Origin: Thermohalobaculum sp050330995
GTDB lineage: Bacteria > Pseudomonadota > Alphaproteobacteria > Rhodobacterales > Rhodobacteraceae
Reading direction: 5' to 3'
DNA: 64,000 nucleotides
Assembly (NCBI GenBank): GCA_050330995.1
Contig: JBHJHI010000057.1
Coordinates: 8,005 to 72,004 of the forward strand
Of this stretch, positions 17,468 to 26,158 are shown piece after piece. The notes beneath the pieces were generated by a model. It made no database searches and was not told the DNA's origin. It saw nothing but the letters and a program-made list of their open reading frames with translations. How positions within the stretch are numbered: position 1 is the first letter of the stretch; every line of letters starts with the position of its first letter. A program made the translations under genes and the position numbers.

Positions 17468-18876
17468 CCACCGCTCCCTCGCCCTGGCTCGCCGTGCTCG
17501 CGGTGATGCTGGGCACGCTCTCGGTGGTGATCGAGACCACCATCATCACCGTCGCCGTCCCCGAGATCCGCGCGACCTACGCGCTGTCGCAGACTGCCGT
17601 GCAGTGGGTCGCGGGCGGCTTCTTCGCTGCAATGTCGGTGACCATGCTGGTGAGCGGCTGGACGGCCGAGCGCTTCGGCCTCAGGCGCACCTACGTCGCC
17701 GCCCTCTGCGCCTTCGTCCTGGCCTCGCTCGTCGGCGGGCTCGCGCCGAGCTACGGCGTCGTGGTGGCCGCGCGCGTGGCGCAGGGCGCGGCGGCGGGGA
17801 TCGTGCAGCCGCTGGCACTCGTGGTGCTGTTCCGCGCCTTCCCGCCGGAGCGGCGCGGCTTCGGCATGGGGGTCTACGGCCTCGGGGTGATCCTCGGCCC
17901 GGCGATGGCGCCCGCGCTCGGCGGGCTGCTCGTCGACGCCTACTCCTGGCGCGCGGTGTTCCTGGTGGCCGCGCCCTTCTGCCTCGCGAGCATCCTCGCC
18001 GCGCTCGCCTTCCTGAAGATCGAGGTGGCGAGCGAGCGGCCGCGCCCGTTCGACGCCCTCGGCCTCGCGCTACTCGCGGGCGCGCTGCCCGTGTTCCTCT
18101 GGGGCCTCGCCAACGCTCAGGCGCGCGGCTGGGGCGATCCCGCGATCCTCGCCGCCTTGGGCGGCGGCGCGGGCCTCGCCGCGCTGTTCGTGCGCCGCCA
18201 GCTCGCGAGCCCCGCGCCCATGGTCGATCTCGGCGTGCATCGCGTGCCGGGCTTCGGCGCGGCGCTCGCGCTCGCCTTCGTGCTCGGCGCGGGGTTGTTC
18301 GGCACCACCTACCTGCTGCCGCTCTACGCCCAGGACATCCACGCCATGACCGCGGCCGAGAGCGGGCTCCTCTTGATGCCGGCGGGCCTCGCGATGGCGG
18401 GCATCTTCCCGCTCGCGGGCCATCTGGCCGACCGGGTGCGCGTCGAGCTGCCGATCCTCGCGGGCCTCGCCGCGCTCGCGGTCTCGACGGCAATGATCGC
18501 CGGCGCCGAGAGGGCGACGCCGTTCCTCGTGCTCGTCGCCTGGACGCTGGTCGGCCGGCTCGGGCTCGGGCTCATGATGCCGTCGATCAACACCGGCGGG
18601 CTGCGGCAGTTGCCGGCCGATCTGGTCACGCACGGCTCCAGCGCGATCTCCTTCGCGCGCCAGCTCGGCGGCACCTTCGGCGTCAACCTGCTCGCGGTGG
18701 TGCTGGAGCGGCGGACGGCCGTGCGCGCCGAGACGCTCGGCCACGAGGAGGCCTACCGCCTCGCCTTCCACGACGCCTTCATGGCGCTCGCCGCGGTGGT
18801 GGCGCTGGCCGCGGTGCCCGCGCTCGCCATGGGCCGCGCCGACCGCCGCCGCGCCGCGACGCCAGCGGCGCGCTGA
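17464..18876 (+). CDS. DHA2-family MFS drug exporter (EmrB-like)
   Basis: The 470-residue protein has about 14 hydrophobic segments. Typical DHA2 marks are VVIETTIITVAVPEI in TM1, WVAGGFFAAMSVTMLVSGW, and motif C-like GVYGLGVILGPAMAPALGG followed by YSWRAVFLV. It should export amphipathic toxic compounds by proton antiport across the inner membrane. No HlyD/EmrA partner adjoins it. It is translationally coupled to the preceding oxidoreductase. It has no DNA-binding or extra domain. Confidence 0.9.
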   Translation: MTTAPSPWLAVLAVMLGTLSVVIETTIITVAVPEIRATYALSQTAVQWVAGGFFAAMSVTMLVSGWTAERFGLRRTYVAALCAFVLASLVGGLAPSYGVVVAARVAQGAAAGIVQPLALVVLFRAFPPERRGFGMGVYGLGVILGPAMAPALGGLLVDAYSWRAVFLVAAPFCLASILAALAFLKIEVASERPRPFDALGLALLAGALPVFLWGLANAQARGWGDPAILAALGGGAGLAALFVRRQLASPAPMVDLGVHRVPGFGAALALAFVLGAGLFGTTYLLPLYAQDIHAMTAAESGLLLMPAGLAMAGIFPLAGHLADRVRVELPILAGLAALAVSTAMIAGAERATPFLVLVAWTLVGRLGLGLMMPSINTGGLRQLPADLVTHGSSAISFARQLGGTFGVNLLAVVLERRTAVRAETLGHEEAYRLAFHDAFMALAAVVALAAVPALAMGRADRRRAATPAAR

Positions 18877-19616
18877 GCGCTCGTCCCGGCTGCGCGGACC
18901 GTTCCGGCAGGACGAACGGCTCCGCGTCGGCCCCCGCCGCCGCTCGCGAGGCGCGACACCGCCTTGGGAGCGATGGGCCGTCCGGGCCGACGACCTCGCC
19001 GGTGTTCGAGCGGATCCGCGCACCCGAGGCGCGGCGCGGGCCGATCGTGCCCTTGCGGCTCTCGCCGATGATGGCAGCGTCGCCGAGCGGCGGCGCCGGG
19101 TCGTGGATCGGTTTCGCGCCATGGCTGGTCCCGGCCTCTTCTCTCCCCGACGACGAGACGGACGGTGCCGGAACTCGATAAGCCGCTTTCTGGCGATCCG
19201 CCGCGGCAAGCCTCGTTCGGCGCGGCCGACGACGACCGGCCGAGCTAGCGCGGCGCCGTGCAGTCGTGCCCGATCGGCGCCCATCCCGCGTGCGGGGGCC
19301 GTCCGCCCGCCGCTGCCACCCTCGCCGGCAGCGCGACGCCGCTGCCGAGGCGCTCGCTTCGGCCGGGCCGCGTAGCGGAGGGGCTGCTCCTCGCGGCCAG
19401 GCCGCGCGTGGCGGTGCAGGGCGACGGGCGACCGGGCCGCATGGCCGAGACGTTCGCGCTCTACGTGCCGTGAGGCCGATCCGGCCCCGAGCGGGGGCGG
19501 GATCGGGGCTGGACGACCCGTCGGGCTGCGGCACCGGGGGCGGCTTGACGCATGGGCGGCGATCGCCACCTTCGATGGATCGTGATGCGGTGCGGCAGGA
19601 GCGGGGGAGCACGCCG
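18877..19616. other. 740-base stretch without a supportable gene
   Basis: Both strands were read. The minus strand holds a mildly protein-like passage around 18960-19180 (DAAIIGESRKGTIGPRRASG), interrupted soon after by arginine-rich sequence, with no start context. The plus strand ends near 19472 with MAETFALYVP, also without an assignable family. These could be remains of decayed genes. The IclR start at 19617 has GGGGGA just upstream. Confidence 0.4.
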
Positions 19617-20447
19617 ATGCGCAGGAGGACAAACTACGTCGCCCCGAGCGCCGTCGCGACCGCGCCCGAGGGCGAGCGGCAGTTCGTCTCGGCATTGCAT
19701 CGCGGGCTCGAGATCCTGCGCGCGTTCCGGCCTGCCGACGCGGCGGGCCTCGGCAATCTGGAACTCGCCAACCGCACCGGGCTGCCGACCTCGACCGTCT
19801 CGCGGCTGACCTACACGCTCTCGAAGCTCGGCTACCTGATCTACGAGGAGCCGACCGGGCGCTATCGCATGGGGATGGCGGTCCTGAGCCTCGGCTACGC
19901 GTGCCTCGGCGGCATGCGCATCCGCGAGACCGCGCGCGTCCACATGCAGGACATGGCCGATCGGGTCGGGCCGGGCGTCCTCATCGCCCTCGGCAGCCGC
20001 GACGAGTTCGCGATGACCTACGTCGCCTGCGCGCGCTCGGGGGGCATGATCTCGCTGCAGCTCGACGTGGGCTCGCGCATCTCGCTCGCCCGCTCGGCCA
20101 TGGGGCGCGCCTACATCGCCGGCGCCACCGACGAGGAGCGCGGCCTCCTGCTCTCGCGCCTGCGCGAGCGGGTCGGCGAGGACGAATGGCCACGGATCGA
20201 GGACGGTATCCTCGACGCGGTTGAGCAGGTCCGCACGAAGGGCTTCTACACCAACGTCGGCCAGTGGCAGCCGGACGTCAACGCGGTCGCCGTCCCCTTC
20301 CGGCCGCCCTACGGCGATCCGCGCCTGCTCGCCTTCAACGCTGGCGGGCCGGCTTATCTCCTGCCACGCGAGCGTCTGGAGGACGAGCTCGGCCCGCGCC
20401 TCGTCCGCCTCGCGGGCACCGTCCTGCAGGCGGGCGAGGCGGGGTAG
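19617..20447 (+). CDS. IclR-family transcriptional regulator
   Basis: The 276-residue regulator has an N-terminal winged helix (about residues 20-85: SALHRGLEILRAF, LGNLELANRTGLPTSTVSRL, GYLIYEEPTGRYRMG) and a C-terminal GAF-like effector domain (ISLARSAMGRAYIAG, GFYTNVGQWQPDVNAVAVPF). IclR proteins usually control catabolic or transport genes close by; here the downstream neighbour appears to be a decayed peptide-transporter gene. The ATG at 19617 is preferred over one at 19575 because of the GGGGGA ribosome site and the usual N-terminal length. Confidence 0.9.
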   Translation: MRRRTNYVAPSAVATAPEGERQFVSALHRGLEILRAFRPADAAGLGNLELANRTGLPTSTVSRLTYTLSKLGYLIYEEPTGRYRMGMAVLSLGYACLGGMRIRETARVHMQDMADRVGPGVLIALGSRDEFAMTYVACARSGGMISLQLDVGSRISLARSAMGRAYIAGATDEERGLLLSRLRERVGEDEWPRIEDGILDAVEQVRTKGFYTNVGQWQPDVNAVAVPFRPPYGDPRLLAFNAGGPAYLLPRERLEDELGPRLVRLAGTVLQAGEAG

Positions 20448-21050
20448 GGCGGTCGCCCCGCCCGACCTGAACGGCCAGGCGCCACGGGAGATCGTCAGGA
20501 ACGGCGACTTGCGTCGCACGGCCAACGGCGGCTTGCGCCGCATGGTCTGGGGCGGCCGTCGCACGAGCCTTCTGGCGGGTAGAGTGGCTGATGCCCGAAG
20601 CTTGGGGAGGTCTCGTCGTCGTGTGGGGTCCGCCCGCGATCCGCTCCCATGGTGTCGGCGCTGGAAAGCGAACGGTTCGATCCATAGCCCCGAAAGGCGA
20701 TCCCGCACCGAACACGCTCGCCTCGGGTGCGGTCGATCCGAGCGGGCATGACCGGCGAGCGCCTTCGGGATGCCGCCCGGCGAGGCGCGGTCCACGCCGG
20801 GAAGCAGACGATTCTGCGCGACGAGGGCGGCGTGGCGGCGTTCCCCGTCAACCACGCCACGGCGCTGCGCGGCACGGTGCGCCACGGCCGGATGGCGTCG
20901 GACGACGCCTTCCGGCCGGCGCCTTGCGGAACGGTGGTGGCCCGGGCGAGGCGTCGCGAACGCTCGTCGCCCTCGTGTGCGGTCGAGATCAGGATCGGCG
21001 TGCCGGATCGCCGGAGAAGGCCGGACGCATACGGCCGCGCGTCGCGGGGG
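20448..21050. other. 600-base degenerate stretch after the IclR gene
   Basis: No intact gene is seen. The interval 20450-20745 shows only GC-driven open frames. From about 20790 to 20945 a short, frameshifted piece resembles the C-terminal end of a peptide-binding protein and is described separately. The rest, up to the stop of the minus-strand secreted protein at 21051, shows nothing recognisable. Confidence 0.45.
20790..20945 (+). pseudogene. Possible remnant of a peptide/nickel ABC transporter binding protein
   Basis: One frame gives KQTILRDEGGVAAFPVNHAT followed by GRMASDD, similar to the end of family-5 solute-binding proteins, which read roughly MQ-I-RDEGG-V-P-F and then H-G--AS. In a second frame, just downstream, comes LAERWW, matching the RWW ending of these proteins. 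A frameshift between the two pieces and the lack of any upstream domain make this a decayed fragment. The resemblance is short and comes from memory of the family, so it is tentative. Confidence 0.35.
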
Positions 21051-21467
21051 TCACCTGTTGTCGAGTTTCAGCTCGCGCAGCATCCGCGTCGCGTCCCCGG
21101 ACTGGGGCGTGCGCCGCGCCAGGTCGGTGAAGCGGTTCGACGGCGCGTCGTCGCCGAGGAGGTCGCCGAGGCCGTCGATCCTGACGTCCTCGCCGTCGGC
21201 GCCGAACGCGCCGTCCAGGAACGAGCCGAACGCGTCCTGCAGGGCGGCGGCGTCGATGTCCCCGCCGGAGAACAGATCCGTGAGGACCGAGACCAGCGGG
21301 CTGGCCGCGTCCGCACCGGCCTCGCCCGACGCCGGGCCGGCGGACGCGGACCGCCCGCTCTGCTCGACGTTGACGAACTTCGGCTGCGCCTCGGCGGTCG
21401 GGGGCGTTCCCCCAGCAATACAAATGGCGAGCGACGTGGTGGTCGCGAAGCGCAAGACGAATGACAT
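21051..21467 (-). CDS. Small secreted hypothetical protein
   Basis: The 138-residue protein opens with a Sec-type signal peptide (MSFVLRFATTTSLAICIAGG, likely cut after TAEA near residue 27). The mature part is acidic, Gly/Asp-rich, with a helical stretch (SVLTDLFSGGDIDAAALQDA) and a short basic tail. The ATG at 21467 has GGGAG upstream, followed by an AT-richer leader up to 21540 that probably holds its promoter. No known family is recognised. It is the last gene on this strand after the ggpS hairpin, so it likely has its own promoter. Confidence 0.65.
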   Translation of the reverse strand: MSFVLRFATTTSLAICIAGGTPPTAEAQPKFVNVEQSGRSASAGPASGEAGADAASPLVSVLTDLFSGGDIDAAALQDAFGSFLDGAFGADGEDVRIDGLGDLLGDDAPSNRFTDLARRTPQSGDATRMLRELKLDNR

Positions 21468-21768
21468 GGCAACTCCCGGTGTACCCGTTCGAATACCTAT
21501 AATCCCATGTCCTTTAGGATATTCCCCGATCCGGGCGAGAAAAAGGAGCATCTCCGATTTGCAACTCCGGCGCGAGGTGCCGTTTCCTTCCGGGAACGAG
21601 GCGGCTGGCTCGTCGCTCCGGCGGGCCGGCGTCCGCCTGCCGCCGACCCGTCGCGCGTCCGGTCGAACCGCCACCAGCGACCGGAGCGCGTGACCCGATC
21701 CTGCCGTGTCGCGCGTTCCGGGCTCTCTTTCCGGCGCGCTCTCGTCCCGCTCGGGCGGGACGAGCGCT
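21468..21768. promoter_or_regulatory. Leader of the small secreted gene and ggpS terminator region
   Basis: The 301-base interval is non-coding. Its lower part (21480-21540) is distinctly richer in A/T than the surroundings and contains TATAAT-like sequence on the plus strand around 21497, so promoter activity is plausible. Its upper end holds the ggpS hairpin (21741-21764). No ORF with natural composition was seen. Confidence 0.4.
21741..21764 (-). terminator. Hairpin just after ggpS
   Basis: CTCGTCCCGC, loop TCGG, GCGGGACGAG form a perfect 10-bp stem four bases beyond the ggpS stop codon on the minus strand. No clear T-run follows, so termination may be only partial or assisted, or the hairpin may protect the mRNA end. 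Confidence 0.5.
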
Positions 21769-23277
21769 CTACTGCGCCGGGACCGGCTGCTTGCGATCGC
21801 GTTCGGTGATGATCGAGAACAGGCGCTGCTGCTCGGCCGCCCAGGCCTCGATGTCGTAGCGGCGCACCTTGTCGCGAAGCGCGCTCATGCGCGCGCGACG
21901 CTCCTCCTCGCCCATGGCGAGCGCCTGATCGATCGCGCTGTCCATCGAGCGGTGCGAGAACGGATTGCAGAGCACCGCCTCCTCCATCTCGATCGCCACG
22001 CCCGCGAACTCGGAGAGCACCAGCACGCCGTCGCCGTCGGTGCGCGCGGCGACGAACTCCTCGGCGACGAGGTTGAGCCCGTCGGCGAGCGGCGTGATCC
22101 AGGCGACGTCGGCCGCGCGGTAGTAGGCCACGAGATCGCGGAACGGGATCGGCGTCGAGATGAGCGAGACGGGCTGCCACTCGAACGAGCCGTAGGCGCC
22201 GTTGAGGCGGCCGGCGGTCGTCTCGATGGTCTCCTGCACCTCGGCGTAGGCCTCCATGTTGCGGTTGGCGCTGACCGAGACGTGCATGAGGCGGACCTGC
22301 TTGTGCAGATCCGGCCGGCGCTGCAGCAGCCGCTCGTAGGCCTGGAGCAGTTCGACGCCGCCCTTGGTGTAGTCGGTGCGCCCGACCGAGATCACGAGCC
22401 GCTTCTCGCCGAGCTCCTCCTCGATCTCGCGCTGGAGGCTCGCGGTCTCCTCCGAGCGCGCGACCTCGTCGATGTAGTCGACGTCGACGCCCACCGGGAA
22501 GGACGACAGCAGGATGCGCCGGCCCTCGTACTCGATCTCGGTCGGGGTCGACTGCTCGGAGAGCGCCTGTCCCGAGGGCGAGAAGTCCGACCGGGTCTTC
22601 TCCTTGTCGGTGACGCGGATGTCGAAGCGCGAGTGCGCCACGCTGACGAAGTTGGCCGCGTAGCGCGGGATGTGAAAGCCGATGACGTCGCAGGCGAGCA
22701 GGGACTCGACGATCTCGCGCCGCCAGGGCAGCACGTTGAACATGTCCGCGGCCGGGAACGGCGTGTGGTGGAAGAAGGCGATCTTGGCCTCGGGCTTCAG
22801 GCGGCGCACGTACTGCGGCACCAGCCAGAGGTTGTAGTCGTGCACCCAGATCACGCTGTCGTCGTCGGCCTCGGCCGCCGCCGCCTCGGCGAAGGCCCAG
22901 TTGACCTCGCGAAACGTCGGCCAGTCGACGGGGTCGTAGTTATAGCGATCCTTGAACGAGTGCAGGATCGGCCAGATCGCCTCCTTCGAGGTGACGTGGT
23001 AGAAGCTCGATACCTGCTCCTTGGTGAGCGGCAGGCGGCTCACCGTGTAGCTGCCGTAGCTGTCGTCGATCTCGACCCGGCGCTCGAAGTCGGGATTGGC
23101 GGGGTCGTCGGCGTATTTCCAGGCGATCCAGGCGCCGTCGCGGTTGCGCCCGAAGAACGACTTGAGCGTCGGCACGATGCCGTTCGGGCTCTTGTTCTCC
23201 TTGCGGACGAGCTGGCCGTTCTCGACCACCTCCTCGTAGGGCTGGCGGTGATAGACGATGACGAGCTTGGCGGTCAT
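21769..23277 (-). CDS. ggpS: Glucosylglycerol-phosphate synthase (GT20)
   Basis: The 502-residue retaining glycosyltransferase joins an activated glucose (ADP-glucose in cyanobacteria) to glycerol 3-phosphate, giving glucosylglycerol phosphate, the precursor of an osmolyte. It belongs to the OtsA superfamily, but the start LVIVYHRQPYEEVVENG and KSPNGIVPTLKSFF (29-42), then HVTSKEAIWPILHSF and VHDYNLWLVPQY, follow the GgpS subfamily of salt-tolerant cyanobacteria. ITPLADGLNLVAEEFV is the donor-binding loop. Its ATG overlaps the stop of the HAD phosphatase by four bases, and gpsA, the glycerol 3-phosphate source, lies upstream. A trehalose-phosphate synthase annotation would be the likely automated error. 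Confidence 0.88.
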   Translation of the reverse strand: MTAKLVIVYHRQPYEEVVENGQLVRKENKSPNGIVPTLKSFFGRNRDGAWIAWKYADDPANPDFERRVEIDDSYGSYTVSRLPLTKEQVSSFYHVTSKEAIWPILHSFKDRYNYDPVDWPTFREVNWAFAEAAAAEADDDSVIWVHDYNLWLVPQYVRRLKPEAKIAFFHHTPFPAADMFNVLPWRREIVESLLACDVIGFHIPRYAANFVSVAHSRFDIRVTDKEKTRSDFSPSGQALSEQSTPTEIEYEGRRILLSSFPVGVDVDYIDEVARSEETASLQREIEEELGEKRLVISVGRTDYTKGGVELLQAYERLLQRRPDLHKQVRLMHVSVSANRNMEAYAEVQETIETTAGRLNGAYGSFEWQPVSLISTPIPFRDLVAYYRAADVAWITPLADGLNLVAEEFVAARTDGDGVLVLSEFAGVAIEMEEAVLCNPFSHRSMDSAIDQALAMGEEERRARMSALRDKVRRYDIEAWAAEQQRLFSIITERDRKQPVPAQ

Positions 23278-24164
23278 AGGATCCCCCGTGGCGCCGGATC
23301 GTGCAGGCCGAAGTGGCTGATAGCGTCCATGATGCCGGCGGCGCCCTCGCCTTCGGCCTTCAGGACGCGCTCGCTGTCGGGCAGGCGCGCGAGCAGTTCC
23401 GCCTCGCTGTTGCCGACGGCGACGGCGCGGAAAGCGTCCTGCGACAGCATCGACAGATCGTTCAGTGTGTCGCCCGCGACCAGGACCCGGTCGTCGGTGA
23501 TGCCGAGCCGGCGGGTCAGGCGCAAGAGCGACGGTCCCTTGGAGACGCCCCTCGGCAGGACGTCGAAGAAGCGGTCGTCGGAGACCAGCCAGTCGAGACC
23601 CATCTCCTCGACCGCGCCCTTGGCGTCCTCGTCGAACGCCTTGGGGTCGAGGTCGTAGCTGACGCGGAAGCGGTGCGGCTCGGGTTGCAGGGTCAGGCCC
23701 GGCCAGCCGTCCAGGCGCTCGCGCACCTTATCGCCGGCGTCGCCCCAAGCTTCGGCGATCGCCTCTTCCAGCTCCATCATCGGGCGGACCTCGCCACCTG
23801 GGCCGACCGGGGCCATCTTGGCGATGGTGGTGCCGACGTCGCCCACGACGAAGTCCGGCCAGGGCACGAAGCCGTCGCCGCACATCCCTTCGATGAACTT
23901 CGGGTCGCGTCCGGTGACGAAGATCAGCCCGACGCTCGCGCGGTGCTTCCCGATCCAGTCGTAGAGCTGGCGGCGATCCCCGTCGGTGCCGCCGAGGAAG
24001 GTGCCGTCGAGGTCGGTCGCGAGCACGAAGGTCCAGGCTTCGGCGTGCGCGCGCATCTCCTCCAGCGGGCCGGACTGGGTGCAGTCGTAGCGCGCGGTGT
24101 GCTGCTCCATGTGCCGGTAGGCCCGGCCGGGCTTCACGGTCAGAAGGTCGCGCCAGTCGGTCAT
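23274..24164 (-). CDS. HAD-family phosphatase, probable glucosylglycerol-phosphatase
   Basis: The 296-residue HAD-IIB type phosphatase has the nucleophile motif DLDGT with Asp51/Asp53, the VTGRDP motif, Lys209 (SKG) and GDTLND (231-236). Coupled between gpsA and ggpS, it is inferred to dephosphorylate glucosylglycerol phosphate. In pseudomonads a similar HAD domain is fused to the N-terminus of GgpS; here the same order occurs as two ORFs overlapping by four bases. The N-terminal 40 residues (KPGRAYRHMEQHTARYDCTQ) are not typical HAD sequence. The substrate is inferred from context only. Confidence 0.8.
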   Translation of the reverse strand: MTDWRDLLTVKPGRAYRHMEQHTARYDCTQSGPLEEMRAHAEAWTFVLATDLDGTFLGGTDGDRRQLYDWIGKHRASVGLIFVTGRDPKFIEGMCGDGFVPWPDFVVGDVGTTIAKMAPVGPGGEVRPMMELEEAIAEAWGDAGDKVRERLDGWPGLTLQPEPHRFRVSYDLDPKAFDEDAKGAVEEMGLDWLVSDDRFFDVLPRGVSKGPSLLRLTRRLGITDDRVLVAGDTLNDLSMLSQDAFRAVAVGNSEAELLARLPDSERVLKAEGEGAAGIMDAISHFGLHDPAPRGIL

Positions 24165-24168
24165 GAGG

Positions 24169-25311
24169 TCATTCCTCCCAGGCGGCGGCGAAGCGTCGGA
24201 TCGCGCCGCGGTCTGCGGGGTGGGCGAAGACGAGATCGAGCGCCCGCGGCTCGGCTTCCAGCGGACGGGACCATAGCGCGGCGAAGGCCTCGCCCAAGGG
24301 GGCGCCTTCGTGGACCACCGCGCGCACGGTCTCGCAGATCGGCATGTGGATGCCGTGCCGGCGCGCGAGCTCGGTCGCGGCGACGGCGTTGCGATGACCC
24401 TCGACCACCACGTTGCGCCCGTCGAAGATCTCCGAGCCGCGCTTGCCGCGGCCGTACTCGACGCCGTAGCTGAAGTTGCGCGAGGCGTCGTTCGAGCAGG
24501 TCAGCACCAGATCGCCCATGCCCGAGAGGCCGGTGACGGTCTCGCGCCGGCCGCCCAAAGCCTCGGCGAGCACCTTCATCTCGTCGCAGCCGCGGGTGAT
24601 GAGCGCGGCGCGGGTGTTGGCCGCGAAGCCCGCGCCCGTGGCCATGCCGCAGGCGATGGCGAGCACGTTCTTGACCGCGCCGCCTACCTCGACGCCGGTC
24701 AGGTCGTCGGAGACGTAGGGCCGGAAGCTGCCGGTGGTCATCGAGACCGCCATGCGGGTGGCCAGTTGCTCCTCCGGCGCGCGGTCGGGGTCGTGGGCGA
24801 AGTCGGAGGCCACCGTGACCGCGGTCGGGTCGCCGCGCGCGGTCTCCTTGGCGAAGGACGGCCCCGAGAGCGCCCCGACCGGACGGCCGGGCGCGGCGTG
24901 CTGCACCACGTCGGCCATCAGATAGCCGGTGTCGTCCTCGATGCCCTTGGCGCAGACCACCACCGGCACGCCCGGCGCCAGCACGCGGTCGAGTTCCTCG
25001 GCGATGGCCCGCACCGTGCCCGAGGGCGTGACCAGCAGCACCGCCTCGGCGCCCTCGCAGGCGTCGGCCATGTCGGGCGTCGCGTGCAGCGAGGGCGGAA
25101 CCGGGATGTCGTCCAGATAGTGCGAATTGCGATGGCGGCGGTTGATCTCCTCGCAGGTCTCGGGGGCGCGCGCCCAGAGCCGGGCGTGGCGGCCGGCCTC
25201 GGCGGCGACGATAGCGAGCGCGGTACCCCAGGCGCCGCCGCCGAGCACGGCGATGCGCCGGTAGGGGCGGACCCAGAGCGGTTCCGGCTCGCGCGATTGA
25301 TCTGCGTCCAT
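24169..25311 (-). CDS. gpsA: NAD(P)-dependent glycerol-3-phosphate dehydrogenase
   Basis: GpsA makes glycerol 3-phosphate from dihydroxyacetone phosphate. The 380-residue protein shows LGGGAWGTALA (23-33), VCAKGIEDDTG, ALSGPSFAKE, the catalytic Lys214 in GAVKNVLAIA and GLSGMGDLVLT. It is some 45 residues longer than usual, with an 18-residue N-terminal extension and a C-terminal tail. It heads the gpsA-HAD-ggpS unit, four bases before the phosphatase start, so it probably supplies the GgpS acceptor as well as phospholipid synthesis. mrpG ends 123 bases upstream on the same strand. Confidence 0.92.
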   Translation of the reverse strand: MDADQSREPEPLWVRPYRRIAVLGGGAWGTALAIVAAEAGRHARLWARAPETCEEINRRHRNSHYLDDIPVPPSLHATPDMADACEGAEAVLLVTPSGTVRAIAEELDRVLAPGVPVVVCAKGIEDDTGYLMADVVQHAAPGRPVGALSGPSFAKETARGDPTAVTVASDFAHDPDRAPEEQLATRMAVSMTTGSFRPYVSDDLTGVEVGGAVKNVLAIACGMATGAGFAANTRAALITRGCDEMKVLAEALGGRRETVTGLSGMGDLVLTCSNDASRNFSYGVEYGRGKRGSEIFDGRNVVVEGHRNAVAATELARRHGIHMPICETVRAVVHEGAPLGEAFAALWSRPLEAEPRALDLVFAHPADRGAIRRFAAAWEE

Positions 25312-25434
25312 GTCTGCGGGACCTCTCGATGCACGGAGGGGACGCGCGAACGCGGGACGGCGTTCGCCCGGTCACGACTCGTGAAAGGTAAGGTGCCTGA
25401 CCGGGCGCGGCAAAGGGTTCCGCGTTCTAGCGCG

Positions 25435-25839
25435 TCAGTCGGCGCCGGCTTCCGCCCCGTCCTTCGGCGCGAGGCCCGGCGCGCGCGTCGCGCCCGGGGC
25501 GCGCTCGTGGCGCATGAAGATGCGCGCGCCCTCGTCGATCTCGGTGCGCGACCACAGCGGCGAGCCGGTGCGGTAGGCGGCGCGGCCGATCAGGTGCGAG
25601 CCGACCGGCGCGGTCACGATCATGAACACCGAGACCAGCACCGCCTTCAGGATGATGTCGAGCGCGGGCGTGACGAAGGCCATGGCGCCGACGAGAAAGA
25701 TCAGCCCCAGCGTGCCCGCCTTGGTCGCCGCGTGCATGCGCATGAACACGTCGGGAAAGCGCACCACGCCGAGCCCGGCGGCGAAGCAGAACACTCCGCC
25801 GAGCACCAGCAGGAGCGCGCCCAGGATCTCAAGGGCCAT
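25435..25839 (-). CDS. mrpG: Mrp Na+/H+ antiporter subunit G
   Basis: The 134-residue membrane protein has three hydrophobic segments and the MrpG pattern GVVRFPDVFMRMHAATKAGTLG (split by the first loop), followed by LKAVLVSVFMIVTAPVGSHLI. It is the last subunit of the seven-gene antiporter. The C-terminal 35 residues form a polar tail beyond the usual MrpG end. Its start overlaps mrpF by 11 bases. Confidence 0.92.
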   Translation of the reverse strand: MALEILGALLLVLGGVFCFAAGLGVVRFPDVFMRMHAATKAGTLGLIFLVGAMAFVTPALDIILKAVLVSVFMIVTAPVGSHLIGRAAYRTGSPLWSRTEIDEGARIFMRHERAPGATRAPGLAPKDGAEAGAD

Positions 25840-26158
25840 ATTCGTCGTCCTTCGGCGCGGGGTCCTCGGGGTCGCGGCGCTCGACGTAGCGCGCGAACGC
25901 GACGGTGGAGAGGAACGACACCAGCGACAGCGCCAGCGCCGCGTCGAGATAGCTCGGCACCTCGAGCGCGATCGCGAGCAGCACGAGGAGCGCGGCGAGC
26001 AGCATGGTCAGCAGGTCGAGCGCGACCACCCGGTCGGCGAGGGTGGGGCCGGCGAGCAGGCGGTAGGTCGCGAGCAGCGCCCCCGCGATCACTAGGAGCC
26101 CCGCGATCGCGGCGCCCCAGGCCAGCGGCCCGTCGAGGGTCGAGGCGAGCACGCTCAT
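25829..26158 (-). CDS. mrpF: Mrp Na+/H+ antiporter subunit F
   Basis: The 109-residue protein has three TM segments and the MrpF core (LLAGPTLADRVVALDLLT, AIALEVPSYLDAALAL). It overlaps mrpE by four bases and mrpG by 11. In Mrp complexes MrpF helps the small-subunit arm that is needed for full sodium/proton exchange. Length is somewhat longer than the usual 90-95 residues owing to an acidic tail. Confidence 0.92.
   Translation of the reverse strand: MSVLASTLDGPLAWGAAIAGLLVIAGALLATYRLLAGPTLADRVVALDLLTMLLAALLVLLAIALEVPSYLDAALALSLVSFLSTVAFARYVERRDPEDPAPKDDEYGP

Noticed and set aside
21769..23277. Trehalose-6-phosphate synthase (OtsA) as the function
   Set aside because: The N-terminal residues and the company of gpsA and a HAD phosphatase fit glucosylglycerol-phosphate synthase better, and no otsB is present.
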